Source: Paenibacillaceae bacterium (GTDB lineage Bacteria > Bacillota > Clostridia > Lachnospirales > Lachnospiraceae). Taken from it: a DNA stretch of 64,000 nucleotides. Positions 42,691 through 51,397 of this stretch are shown here, piece after piece. A program made the position numbers and the translations under genes. The stretch covers positions 18,585 to 82,584 of the forward strand of contig SVDS01000005.1 in NCBI GenBank assembly GCA_015057715.1, given 5' to 3'. The notes under the pieces were generated by a model. It searched no databases. It was not told the DNA's origin and saw nothing but the letters and a program-made list of their open reading frames with translations. Position 1 is the first letter of the stretch, and the number at the start of each line of letters is the position of its first letter.

Positions 42691-43620
42691 ATGTCACCGC
42701 TAGCAACTAAGAATCCGCCCGTACCCGGTGAAAGGAAGTATCCGAAAAACTGGAGGTGGGGAATTCTGTTTATACTGCCCTGGTTTGTTGGTTTTTGTAT
42801 TCTTCAGGCATATCCGTTAATTATGTCTCTGTACTATTCATTTACAGATTTTTCGATTTTGTCCGAAGGTAAGTGGATCGGGTTAGATAACTATGAAAGA
42901 CTGTTTACAAAAGATAAATACTTCATGAAGTCACTTGGATTGACCTTTAAGTATGCACTGATGGCAGTTCCAATGAAGCTTATTATGGCCTTGATTGTGG
43001 CAATGATACTGAATATGAAGTTGAAGTGCATCAATCTGTTCCGTACCGTTTATTATCTGCCATCCATTATGGGCGGAAGCGTAGCAATCTCTATTTTATG
43101 GCGCTTTATGTTCATGAAAGAGGGAATGTTCAATAAGTTTATTGGAGTATTCGGTATTCCTTCCGTGAACTGGCTGGGAGATCCGGATATTGCACTGGTG
43201 ACCATCAGCCTGCTGGTGGTATGGCAGTTTGGTTCCTCCATGGTTTTGTTTCTTGCAGGATTGAAAAATGTACCAACAGAACTTTATGAGGCGGCTGAGG
43301 TTGACGGAGCCAACAAATGGACAAAGTTCTGGAGTATAACTCTTCCTATGCTGACGCCAATTGTGTTCTTTAACCTGATTATGCAGATTATCCATGCGTT
43401 ACAGGAATTTACATCAGCATTCATCATTACAAGCGGCGGTCCCAATCACGGAACCTATCTGATCGGAGTGAAAATTTATGAGGACGCTTTCCAAAATTTG
43501 AAGATGGGGTATGCATCTGCATCCTCATGGGTGTTGTTTGTGGCTATACTTTTAATTACGCTATTGGTATTCCGCTCATCCAGTGCATGGGTATTTTATA
43601 ATGATGGAGGAATGGACTGA
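42691..43620 (+). CDS. Carbohydrate ABC transporter permease, MalF/UgpA type
   Basis: A 309-residue permease with six hydrophobic segments. The N-terminus RRNWRWGILFILPWFVGFCIL-like region and the binding-protein-dependent transport signature (EAAEVDGANKWTKFWSITLPMLTPI, about 213-237), which forms the EAA loop that contacts the ATPase, are evident. ATG 42691 follows AGGAGGAG by 6 bases. It forms an importer with the next two genes. No ATP-binding subunit is present, so it must use a shared MsmK-type ATPase encoded elsewhere, as is usual in Firmicutes. Confidence 0.92.
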   Translation: MSPLATKNPPVPGERKYPKNWRWGILFILPWFVGFCILQAYPLIMSLYYSFTDFSILSEGKWIGLDNYERLFTKDKYFMKSLGLTFKYALMAVPMKLIMALIVAMILNMKLKCINLFRTVYYLPSIMGGSVAISILWRFMFMKEGMFNKFIGVFGIPSVNWLGDPDIALVTISLLVVWQFGSSMVLFLAGLKNVPTELYEAAEVDGANKWTKFWSITLPMLTPIVFFNLIMQIIHALQEFTSAFIITSGGPNHGTYLIGVKIYEDAFQNLKMGYASASSWVLFVAILLITLLVFRSSSAWVFYNDGGMD

Positions 43621-44459
43621 TGAGAGTGAAGAAAAATAATTTAATCGCATATGTAATCTTAATTGTAATGGGAATTGCAATGATTTATCCTTTAATCTGG
43701 CTGTTTTTTGCCACCTTTAAGGATAATCAGGAGTTATTTGGAAAGATGAGTCTTCTTCCTGAAAAATTTTCTTCCATTGCCTATAAAAATGGCTGGAAGG
43801 GAAGTGGTCAGTTTACCTATCTGACCTTTTACTTAAATACGTTTAAGTTGGTAGTGCCAACGGTTCTGCTGACCGCACTATCAACTGGAATTGTTTCTTA
43901 TGGGTTTGGAAGATTTAAATTCCCTTTTAAGAAGACCCTGTTTGCACTTATGATATCTACATTAATGCTGCCAGACGCTGTCATCATGATTCCCAGATAC
44001 GTGGTATTTAATAAATTTGGCTGGATAGATACCTACCTTCCCTTCTGGGCACCTGCAGTCCTGGCCTGCTATCCGTTCCTGATATTTATGCAGATTCAGT
44101 TTCTGAGAGGAATTCCGAAAGAATTAGATGAATCTGCTTACATGGATGGGTGTAATCCATTTGTGGTATATGTTAAGATCCTGGCCCCTCTTTTAAAGCC
44201 GTCGGTATTTTCTGTAATCATTTTCCAGACATTATGGAGATGGAATGATTACTTCAATAACCTTGTTTACATTAGCAGTGTAAAGAACTATACCTTATCC
44301 CTGGCCTTAAAGATGTCCATTGACAGTCAGGGGTCATCAACACCATGGAATCAGGTGTTGGCCATGTCCTTCGTATCACTGATTCCGCCCATTCTTTTAT
44401 ATTTCTTCGCACAGAAATATTTCGTTGAAGGTATTACAGCCGGAGGTATCAAAGGCTAA
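43620..44459 (+). CDS. Carbohydrate ABC transporter permease, MalG/UgpE type
   Basis: A 279-residue inner-membrane permease with six helices. The EAA loop is LDESAYMDGCNPFVVYVKILAPLLKPSVFS, and the C-terminal FFAQKYFVEGITAGGIKG is typical of MalG-type proteins. The start codon overlaps the stop of the preceding permease (TGATG), so the two are coupled. It pairs with the MalF-type subunit and the lipoprotein at 44518. Confidence 0.92.
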   Translation: MRVKKNNLIAYVILIVMGIAMIYPLIWLFFATFKDNQELFGKMSLLPEKFSSIAYKNGWKGSGQFTYLTFYLNTFKLVVPTVLLTALSTGIVSYGFGRFKFPFKKTLFALMISTLMLPDAVIMIPRYVVFNKFGWIDTYLPFWAPAVLACYPFLIFMQIQFLRGIPKELDESAYMDGCNPFVVYVKILAPLLKPSVFSVIIFQTLWRWNDYFNNLVYISSVKNYTLSLALKMSIDSQGSSTPWNQVLAMSFVSLIPPILLYFFAQKYFVEGITAGGIKG

Positions 44460-44478
44460 AAATAATATAATGACAGGC

Positions 44479-44493
44479 GGGGCAGTTTGCCCC
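44479..44493 (+). other. Intercistronic stem-loop before the solute-binding protein gene
   Basis: GGGGCA (44479-44484) pairs TGCCCC (44488-44493) with a GTT loop and no following T-run. Probably an mRNA-stabilising or processing hairpin. Confidence 0.5.
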
Positions 44494-44517
44494 TCAATTC
44501 AAGGAGGATGTATTTCT

Positions 44518-45876
44518 ATGAAAAAACAGTTTAAGAAACATGCAGCGCTTTTAATGTCAGTATCAATGGCAGCCATAACTCTAATAGGGTGTGGGAGCGC
44601 AGGCAAAACCGATGAAACCAGTCAGACAACTCAGAGTGCAGTGGAAACATCAACAGCCAGTAAAGATGGAGCGCCGGTAACCTTACGCTTTTCCTGGTGG
44701 GGAAGCGACAACCGGCATGGGGCATTATTAAATGTAATCGATGCTTATCAGGCAAAGAATCCCAATGTAAAAATAGAAGCAGAGTATCAGGGTTACGACG
44801 GATATTATGAGAAAATTATGACTACTCTCTCCAGTAATACGGCACCGGACATCATTCAGCTAAATAAAGAATGGTTGCCGGATATACAGGGGGCAAAACA
44901 TTACTTAGCGGATCTTTCCACATTACCCGTTGATTTAAGTACCTTAAAAGACAAATTGCTTGAAATCTCAGGAACCTATAATGGGGAAGCTAATCTTTTC
45001 CCATGTACGGTAGGTGGTTCCCCTGTTGTTTATGTAAATGCAGATTTTGCAAAGGAATTTGGTATTGATCTTACAAAGAGTTATACTTGGAATGAAATTG
45101 CTGAATTAGGAAAAGCGGTTCATGAAAAAGACAGTGATGCTTATCTCATGACGGCTGATGCAGATATGCTAAATCGTCTGTTTGTACAACCTTATCTGGT
45201 TCAGAAGACTGGAAAGCCTGTTATTGATGAAGAGACCTATGCCCCTAATTTTACAGAGGCAGATGCCACAGAAGCATTCCAGAATATTTTAAATCTTTAT
45301 CAGTCAAATGCGCTGGAGCCATTTGGTGATGCCGCAACCTTTGCAGGCCAGATGGATCAAAATACCAAGTGGATCAACAAAAAAATTGGTATGATCGTGG
45401 ATTACACTGGATCAGCTCCTAAATATCTCGCTTCTGTAGACAGTCCTCTGGATGTAATTTCAGCACCAGTAATGGAAAATGCAAAGAGCACTGGTGTGGT
45501 ATACGGTGGAGACCGTGGTTTTTCCATCAATGACAATTCCGCTCACAAGGATGAAGCTGCTAAGTTCCTGGATTTCCTTATGAATGACCCGGAAGCCATT
45601 AAAATTCAGAAAACAGAAGTCGGATATTGCCCGACCCAGCAGGCAGAAGATATTCTTATTTCAGAGGGTTTTGTTGATGAACTACAGAAAAAAGCAATTG
45701 ATTTAGTTGCAAAAGATCCTTATATCAATAACATGATCAGCGGCAATACAGAACTTGAGGTAGTCCGTAAGGATTTAATTCAGGAAGTTATTTACGGTGA
45801 TATTACACCGGAAGATGCTGCAAAGGAATTATTAGAGCAGTATGAAGAGATATTAGGACAATTAAAGACGAAGTAA
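44518..45876 (+). CDS. Extracellular solute-binding lipoprotein, family 1
   Basis: A 452-residue lipoprotein. The signal peptide ends at the lipobox LIGC with Cys25 as lipid anchor, followed by a Ser/Thr-rich linker. The mature part matches SBP_bac_1: VTLRFSWWGSDNRHGALLNVIDAYQAKNPNVKIEAEYQGYDGYYEKIMTTLSSNTAPDII. I start at 44518, where AAGGAGG precedes ATG by about 10 bases; the frame extends to 44425 within the permease gene. Its size and its neighbours suggest binding of an oligosaccharide carrying an unsaturated uronic acid. It is bracketed by two hairpins that may raise its mRNA level. Confidence 0.93.
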   Translation: MKKQFKKHAALLMSVSMAAITLIGCGSAGKTDETSQTTQSAVETSTASKDGAPVTLRFSWWGSDNRHGALLNVIDAYQAKNPNVKIEAEYQGYDGYYEKIMTTLSSNTAPDIIQLNKEWLPDIQGAKHYLADLSTLPVDLSTLKDKLLEISGTYNGEANLFPCTVGGSPVVYVNADFAKEFGIDLTKSYTWNEIAELGKAVHEKDSDAYLMTADADMLNRLFVQPYLVQKTGKPVIDEETYAPNFTEADATEAFQNILNLYQSNALEPFGDAATFAGQMDQNTKWINKKIGMIVDYTGSAPKYLASVDSPLDVISAPVMENAKSTGVVYGGDRGFSINDNSAHKDEAAKFLDFLMNDPEAIKIQKTEVGYCPTQQAEDILISEGFVDELQKKAIDLVAKDPYINNMISGNTELEVVRKDLIQEVIYGDITPEDAAKELLEQYEEILGQLKTK

Positions 45877-45897
45877 TTTATTTATAGGAAAAGGAGT

Positions 45898-45933
45898 GAG
45901 GGTGTTGCAAAATATATATTTTGTGACACCCTC
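45898..45933 (+). other. Strong stem-loop between binding-protein and DUF2264 genes
   Basis: GAGGGTGT (45898-45905) pairs ACACCCTC (45926-45933) and an inner CAAAAT pairs ATTTTG, separated by a TG/TG mismatch. No T-run follows, which argues for mRNA segmentation rather than full termination. Confidence 0.6.
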
Positions 45934-45966
45934 TGCCCGTATTTACAGTTTAATGCAGGAGGAAAG

Positions 45967-47709
45967 ATGAAGAAAGAGTATTATGAAAGTATGCTTATGA
46001 AACTGGTTGATCCTCTGAAGGATCATTACAGTACAGGCGGCGCAGGGCTGAAGCTTGGAGCCTTTGCTGCTGGCTATGGAAACAGGATTGGGGATATGGA
46101 AGGATTTTCTCGTGTATTGTGGGGAATGGCTTCTTATTGGGCAGGAGGTGGAACTGATAAGAGTCTGTTGGAGCTATATCAAAAGGGACTTGCAAACGGT
46201 ACGGATCCTGACTCAGAGGAATACTGGGGTGATCTCCGTGATAAGGATCAGAAAATGGTGGAAATGGCAGCCATTAGCTATGGAATATTAATGATACCGG
46301 ATCAATTGTGGGCGCCTCTTAATGAACGGTCTAAGGAAAATCTGGCAAACTGGTTATATCAGATCAACGAGTATTCTTTAGCTGAAAATAACTGGCAGTT
46401 TTTCAAGGTCATTGCAAACCTTGCATTAAAAAGTATTGGAAAGAAGTGGAGCAAAGAACAGGTACAGATTGCCATGGACAAGTATGAATCCTTTTATATT
46501 GGAAACGGCTGGTATTCTGATGGCAGACGTCCTCAAAAGGACTATTATACTTCTTTTGGTATTCATTTCTACTGTCTGCTCTATTCAAAATTTATGGAAA
46601 AAGAAGATCCTGTACATGCGAAAATTTTTAAGGACCGGGCAGTAGAATTTGCTAAGACATTTATTTACTGGTTCGATGATGAGGGAAAAGCATTGCCCTT
46701 TGGCCGTTCCCTGACCTATCGCTTTGCAGAAGCCGCATTTTTTTCCGTCTGTACATTAGCCGGAGTGGAGTGTGGTTCATGGGGAGTGATGAAGGGGATC
46801 ATTGAACGACATTTGGAATACTGGATGCGGCAGCCAATTTTTGATAATGGTGGTGTGCTTACTGTTGGCTATACCTATCCTAATCTATTAATGTCAGAAG
46901 CATATAACTCACCAGGTTCTGCTTACTGGGCTTTGAAAACATTTGTATTTTTGGCACTGGAAGAGACTCACCCGTTTTGGAGTGCTGAGGCTGAGCCCCT
47001 GCCTAAGCTGAAGTCTTCTTTGGCGCTAAAAGAATGTGATATGTTAATCAGTCACAGAGAACATGAGGTTGTAGCTCTTACAGCAGGGCAGTATCCGACC
47101 TTAGATCATCCATTTGCAGCAGAAAAATATGCAAAGTTCGCTTATTCATCCCAGTTTGGCTTTTGCATATCCCGCTCTTTTCATTCCATTGAGCAATCAG
47201 GAACGGACAGTATGCTTGCCTTTTACATTCATGGAATGCATTATGTTAGAAGAACATGTGAGGAGTATTATGTCTCAGCGCAGGAGGTTTATTCCAGGTG
47301 GAGCCCTGTGGAAGGGATTATGGTTAAAACTTGGCTGATCCCAGAAGGATGCGGACATAGACGAAGGCATGTAATTACCAGCACCCTGCCTGAAAATACT
47401 CCCTGCATTGCCTATGATTGTGGTTTTTCCTACCCAAACTGTATGGATAAAACTAAAAAAGCGACAAATGGAACGGAAGCTATGGTATCTGATGAAAATG
47501 GATTTAGCCGGGTGATGTCAACGGCTGGAGAGCCAGCGATAATTGCTGCATTACCGAACATGAATCTCATATTCCCCAACGTCTTTATTCCGGCAATCCG
47601 TTTTACGGTTACCCCTGGAGAGACAAAGATAGAAACCCTTGTTGAAACAGAGTTTACAAATAAGACTGTGTTGATCGGAGGAGGAAACTGCTATGCGATA
47701 CAGAATTGA
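45967..47709 (+). CDS. DUF2264 domain protein, glycan-utilisation associated
   Basis: A 580-residue protein of the DUF2264 family (PF10022). The first 350 residues look like an alpha/alpha-barrel (GDMEGFSRVLWGMASYWAGGG, QINEYSLAENNWQFFKVIANLAL, GNGWYSDGRRPQKDYYTSFGIHFYCLLYS), the rest a beta-rich domain. No signal peptide, so cytosolic. Members occur with GH88/GH105 enzymes in pectin- and glycosaminoglycan-utilisation loci and are suspected hydrolases or lyases; function is not established. Its stop overlaps the start of the GH88 gene by 17 bases. AGGAGG precedes the ATG. Confidence 0.88.
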   Translation: MKKEYYESMLMKLVDPLKDHYSTGGAGLKLGAFAAGYGNRIGDMEGFSRVLWGMASYWAGGGTDKSLLELYQKGLANGTDPDSEEYWGDLRDKDQKMVEMAAISYGILMIPDQLWAPLNERSKENLANWLYQINEYSLAENNWQFFKVIANLALKSIGKKWSKEQVQIAMDKYESFYIGNGWYSDGRRPQKDYYTSFGIHFYCLLYSKFMEKEDPVHAKIFKDRAVEFAKTFIYWFDDEGKALPFGRSLTYRFAEAAFFSVCTLAGVECGSWGVMKGIIERHLEYWMRQPIFDNGGVLTVGYTYPNLLMSEAYNSPGSAYWALKTFVFLALEETHPFWSAEAEPLPKLKSSLALKECDMLISHREHEVVALTAGQYPTLDHPFAAEKYAKFAYSSQFGFCISRSFHSIEQSGTDSMLAFYIHGMHYVRRTCEEYYVSAQEVYSRWSPVEGIMVKTWLIPEGCGHRRRHVITSTLPENTPCIAYDCGFSYPNCMDKTKKATNGTEAMVSDENGFSRVMSTAGEPAIIAALPNMNLIFPNVFIPAIRFTVTPGETKIETLVETEFTNKTVLIGGGNCYAIQN

Positions 47710-48826
47710 TGAAGAAAATATTATTTGGGCAGAGGAGATCTGGAAGAAAATTGAGACTAAGCTGGAGGCAGAATGTAAGCGTCTCGGTGGAATGATGCCT
47801 TATGTTCCAGAAAATGGGAAATATTATGATATGGGGGTACGGGAACTGACAGCCTGGACCAATGGTTTTTACTCCGGCATCTTGTGGCAGATGTATCATG
47901 TAACAAAGAAGGAGTGCTATCTGGTAAATGCAAGAGAAATTGAGAAACGGCTTGATGGAGCATTTCAAAATTTTACAAAGCTGGATCATGATGTAGGGTT
48001 TCTGTGGCTTCACACGGCAGTAGCGGATTATCGTCTGACCGGAGAAGAGGAGTCCAAAAGCCGGGGACTTCACGCCGCCGGGATTCTTGCAGGCCGCTAC
48101 AATCCCAACGGGCGGTATATTAAAGCGTGGAATGGAGAACGTTCTGGCATAGCCATTGTGGATTGTCTGATGAACCTGCCTCTTCTTTATTGGGCTGCCG
48201 ACCAGTCAGGGGACAGCGCGCTGAGGCAGATTGCCATAAATCATACCGATATGTCCCTTAAGTACATTATCCGACCGGACGGATCCTGTAACCATCTGGT
48301 AGAATTTAATCCTGTTACAGGAGAGTATTTAAATAATCCGGGAGGTCAGGGTTATGAGAGCGGCTCCTCCTGGAGCCGGGGGCAGTCTTGGGGTATTTAC
48401 GGAATGGCGCTGGCTTATAAGTACACAAAGAATGAAGCTTATCTGGATGCAGCCAAACGGGTGGCACATTATTTCTGCGCCAATCTTGCACTAAATGACT
48501 ATGTTCCCATGCTGGATTTCCGTGCTCCAGGGGAACCGGTTTATTATGATACCACAGCTGGAGTTTGTGGGGCATGCGGTCTTTTGGAGCTTTCAGAACA
48601 TGTAAATCCATTGGAAAAAGACTTATATGTGAAGTCAGCAATTCGTTGCCTGAAGGCGGTTACAGGCAGATTTTGCCAGTGGGATCCGGAGATAGATTCT
48701 ATTTTAAATTACGGTTCTGCCAGATATGACAGAGAATCAGATCGCCATGTTCCTATTATCTACGGAGACTATTTTTTAGTAGAGGGCATATTAAGGCTGC
48801 TTAATAAGAATTTTTTGATCTGGTAA
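47693..48826 (+). CDS. Unsaturated glucuronyl hydrolase, GH88
   Basis: Removes the 4,5-unsaturated uronic acid left at the non-reducing end by polysaccharide lyases. The 377-residue cytosolic enzyme has an alpha6/alpha6 barrel with the two catalytic aspartates in KLDHDVGFLWLHTA (about 98-111) and GIAIVDCLMNLPLLYWAA (about 156-173), and SSWSRGQSWGIYGMALAYKYT, all typical of GH88. It begins inside the DUF2264 gene (translational coupling). No polysaccharide lyase is encoded in the window, so the substrate is made elsewhere or by another organism. Confidence 0.92.
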   Translation: MRYRIDEENIIWAEEIWKKIETKLEAECKRLGGMMPYVPENGKYYDMGVRELTAWTNGFYSGILWQMYHVTKKECYLVNAREIEKRLDGAFQNFTKLDHDVGFLWLHTAVADYRLTGEEESKSRGLHAAGILAGRYNPNGRYIKAWNGERSGIAIVDCLMNLPLLYWAADQSGDSALRQIAINHTDMSLKYIIRPDGSCNHLVEFNPVTGEYLNNPGGQGYESGSSWSRGQSWGIYGMALAYKYTKNEAYLDAAKRVAHYFCANLALNDYVPMLDFRAPGEPVYYDTTAGVCGACGLLELSEHVNPLEKDLYVKSAIRCLKAVTGRFCQWDPEIDSILNYGSARYDRESDRHVPIIYGDYFLVEGILRLLNKNFLIW

Positions 48827-48912
48827 AATTTAAGCTGATTTTTAAAATCGAATCGTAGAATATTTCCTTATAGCCTGCTTCAGTACAATATAAAAATTGG
48901 AGAAATAAAGAA

Positions 48913-50031
48913 ATGCAGAAATTAGATCTGAATGAAATTAGAGAAAAATTAAATCTAGTGGTAGATAAACTGTTAAAGCTTGATGAGACCAAAGAAAAAA
49001 CGGGAATCGAAGACTTCCGTGAGGCTGTTGGTTATTTCAAGAGAGATTTTGGTATAAAGGAATGGGACTGGCCTCAGGGCATAGGACTTTATGGGCTTAC
49101 GAAGCTTCAGAAAATTCAGGGGAACGAAGATTACAAAGAATTTCTTATCCACTGGTTTAAAGAGAATATGGAACAAGGTCTCCCATCACGAAATATCAAC
49201 ACCACAGCTCCCCTTTTAGCACTTGTTGATTTAAATGAATCAGTGAAAGATTGTGAATTTGAAGCTCTTTGTTTGGACTGGGCAAATTGGTTGATGAAAT
49301 GTCTTCCAAGAACCGAGGAAGGCGGTTTCCAACACGTTACAAGTGCAAACGGAGACCGTCTTGGAGTCCGTCTGAATGAAAATGAGATGTGGATCGATAC
49401 TCTGTTTATGACCATATTATTCTTAAACAAAATGGGGCTTAAATACAACCGGCAGGATTGGCAGGATGAGGCCTATTATCAGGTGCTGATGCACATTAAG
49501 TACTTATATGATAAGAATTCAGGACTGTTTTATCATGGCTGGACCTTTAATGAAAGAAATAACTTCGGCGGTGTATTCTGGTGCAGAGGCAACAGCTGGT
49601 TTACCGTTGGAATTCTGGAATATATGGAGATGTTTAAAGGCACCATGAATTCCCCAATCAGGCAGCTTGTCACAGAAACATATAAGTCTCAGGTACATGC
49701 CCTCATTAAGCTTCAGAGCAAAAACGGACTTTGGCATACAGTTCTTGACGACAAGGACAGCTATGAAGAGGTGTCAGGCTCTGCAGCTATTGCAGCAGGC
49801 ATTATAAAGGGCATCAAGATGGGAATTCTTGATGATACTTACTTGGAATGCGCGTATGCTGCTATACGGGGCATTCTAAAGAACATCGACAAGGAGGGAA
49901 CCGTGCTTCATGTTTCCGGAGGAACAGGAATGGGGCGTGACAAAGAGCATTATAAGAACATTCTTATAGCACCTATGGCCTATGGACAGTCGTTGACCAT
50001 ATTAGCACTTTGTGAAGCGATTAATCTATAA
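48913..50031 (+). CDS. Unsaturated rhamnogalacturonyl hydrolase, GH105 (YteR-like)
   Basis: A 372-residue cytosolic alpha6/alpha6-barrel enzyme similar to YteR. The catalytic Asp is expected in NEMWIDTLFMTILFL (about 155-169); GLFYHGWTFNERNNFGGVFWCRGNSWFTVGILEYM and GSAAIAAGIIKGIKMGIL are further family blocks. It cleaves the unsaturated galacturonosyl end from rhamnogalacturonan I oligosaccharides, or a related unsaturated uronide. An 86-base gap with a possible weak -10 (TACAAT near 48886) separates it from the GH88 gene, and GGAG lies about 12 bases before the ATG. Last gene of the unit. Confidence 0.9.
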   Translation: MQKLDLNEIREKLNLVVDKLLKLDETKEKTGIEDFREAVGYFKRDFGIKEWDWPQGIGLYGLTKLQKIQGNEDYKEFLIHWFKENMEQGLPSRNINTTAPLLALVDLNESVKDCEFEALCLDWANWLMKCLPRTEEGGFQHVTSANGDRLGVRLNENEMWIDTLFMTILFLNKMGLKYNRQDWQDEAYYQVLMHIKYLYDKNSGLFYHGWTFNERNNFGGVFWCRGNSWFTVGILEYMEMFKGTMNSPIRQLVTETYKSQVHALIKLQSKNGLWHTVLDDKDSYEEVSGSAAIAAGIIKGIKMGILDDTYLECAYAAIRGILKNIDKEGTVLHVSGGTGMGRDKEHYKNILIAPMAYGQSLTILALCEAINL

Positions 50032-50043
50032 ATGTTAATAATT

Positions 50044-50088
50044 GATAAGCTCAGGAGATTTTAATACTCTGCGGGCTTATCTTTTTTT
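50044..50088 (+). terminator. Terminator of the glycan-utilisation operon
   Basis: GATAAGC (50044-50050) pairs GCTTATC (50075-50081), followed by TTTTTTT. Confidence 0.8.
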
Positions 50089-50356
50089 GTATGACAGTTT
50101 AAGGATGGCTATATGTATGTGGTCTTTCGTATTTGATGGGGCTGGAGACTGGTACTTCCTGGAACATTCAGTAGGTGAGTTTTTGTAAGTGCTTATGCAT
50201 TAATCCAGGAGGAAGGCATGTGGGAATCCCGCTTTTCCATTTCACTACTGTCTTTATACAAAAAATGCTACTCCATTGCAAATTTATCCTACTTTTGTTT
50301 TCCTATATTCTCTAGTATAATGAAATAATACAGTTAAATGACAAGGAGGGGAGTCT
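50089..50356 (+). other. Gap of 268 bases with a leader and a possible small reading frame
   Basis: No recognised gene. A 36-codon frame at 50218-50328 is preceded by a perfect AGGAGG (50207-50212) five bases from its ATG. It encodes MWESRFSISLLSLYKKCYSI and ends FSSIMK. It overlaps the presumed promoter of the next gene: TATAAT 50316-50321 with TTGTTT at 50295-50300, a short 15-base spacer. Coding status is doubtful. Confidence 0.3.
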
Positions 50357-51397
50357 ATGCAAAACGGGAAAAAGGGTCTGCTTTTTTTAATGCTTGCCGG
50401 GTTATCCGGAATCGTGTTCCTTACACTCTTAACCTCCTCTTTTTATGGATATGTGCTCAAAAAGATCGGAGTGGAGCATGCGGAAAACACGGTAACATAC
50501 CGGTATCATTACGTAATGATAATTGACAATTTAGATTCCCAGTTCTGGAATGACGTATACCAGAGTGTGAAAGAAGAAGCAGCACAATACGATGCATTTG
50601 TGGAACTGAAGGGGAAAAACCAGTCATCGGAGTATTCCACCCTGGATTTTATGGATATGAGTATCGCTGCCAAAGTGGATGGGATCCTACTTGAATTTAC
50701 CGGAGAACAAATGCTGGAAGAACGGATCAACGAAGCGGCCAGGAACGGAATTCCGGTGGTAACCATTTTAAATGATGCCCCTAACACAGAGCGGAAAAGC
50801 TACGTAGGGATCAATTCCTACCAGCTAGGGCAGGAATACGGCAATCAGATCTTGAAAATCCTTCCTGACCACGAGGGTATCACCCGGGTTATGATGCTGC
50901 TCCACGATAATTCCATAGACAGCAATCAGGCACAGATCTTTAATCAGATTAATAACCGTATGGTTACTACAAAAGAAAATGCAGACAGAATTAAAGTGGA
51001 AGAAATCAGGATTCCTTCCGGAAGAGCCTTTGAATCAGAAGAGATTGTCCGAAACCTTTTTCAAAATCCACAGGGGCCGCCGGACGTGATTGTATGCATG
51101 GATGAGGTGGATACGGAAGCGGTTTACCAGGCAGTGATTGATTATAACAGAGTGGGAAAAACCCAGGTGATTGGCTATTATAAATCAAAAGCAGCGTTAG
51201 AGGCAGTAGAGAAGGGTACCATGGCAATGACTCTATGCATTGATACCAGTCAAATGGGCAAATATAGCGTACAGGCACTGACGGAATCAATAAAGGATGG
51301 GCGAACCAATTCCTTTTACAGTGTAGATCTGCAGTTTGTTACAGAGGAACAGGTTCCGCAATACAAGAGGCAGGAGCGTAAAGCCCATGAAAAATAA
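50357..51397 (+). CDS. Membrane-anchored sugar-binding receptor (XylFII-like)
   Basis: A 346-residue type-1 periplasmic-binding-fold protein (Peripla_BP_4). It has one N-terminal membrane helix (about 7-32) without a lipobox cysteine, so it stays anchored with the domain outside. YHYVMIIDNLDSQFWNDVYQSVKEEA, AKVDGILLEF, PVVTILNDAP, SYVGINSYQLGQEYGNQIL and PPDVIVCMDEVDTEAVYQAVIDY follow the ribose/xylose-binding pattern. The gene overlaps the histidine kinase start by 11 bases. This matches the XylFII-LytS arrangement of Clostridium beijerinckii, where an anchored binding protein signals through the kinase to switch on a sugar importer. AAGGAGGGG precedes the ATG. Confidence 0.85.
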   Translation: MQNGKKGLLFLMLAGLSGIVFLTLLTSSFYGYVLKKIGVEHAENTVTYRYHYVMIIDNLDSQFWNDVYQSVKEEAAQYDAFVELKGKNQSSEYSTLDFMDMSIAAKVDGILLEFTGEQMLEERINEAARNGIPVVTILNDAPNTERKSYVGINSYQLGQEYGNQILKILPDHEGITRVMMLLHDNSIDSNQAQIFNQINNRMVTTKENADRIKVEEIRIPSGRAFESEEIVRNLFQNPQGPPDVIVCMDEVDTEAVYQAVIDYNRVGKTQVIGYYKSKAALEAVEKGTMAMTLCIDTSQMGKYSVQALTESIKDGRTNSFYSVDLQFVTEEQVPQYKRQERKAHEK

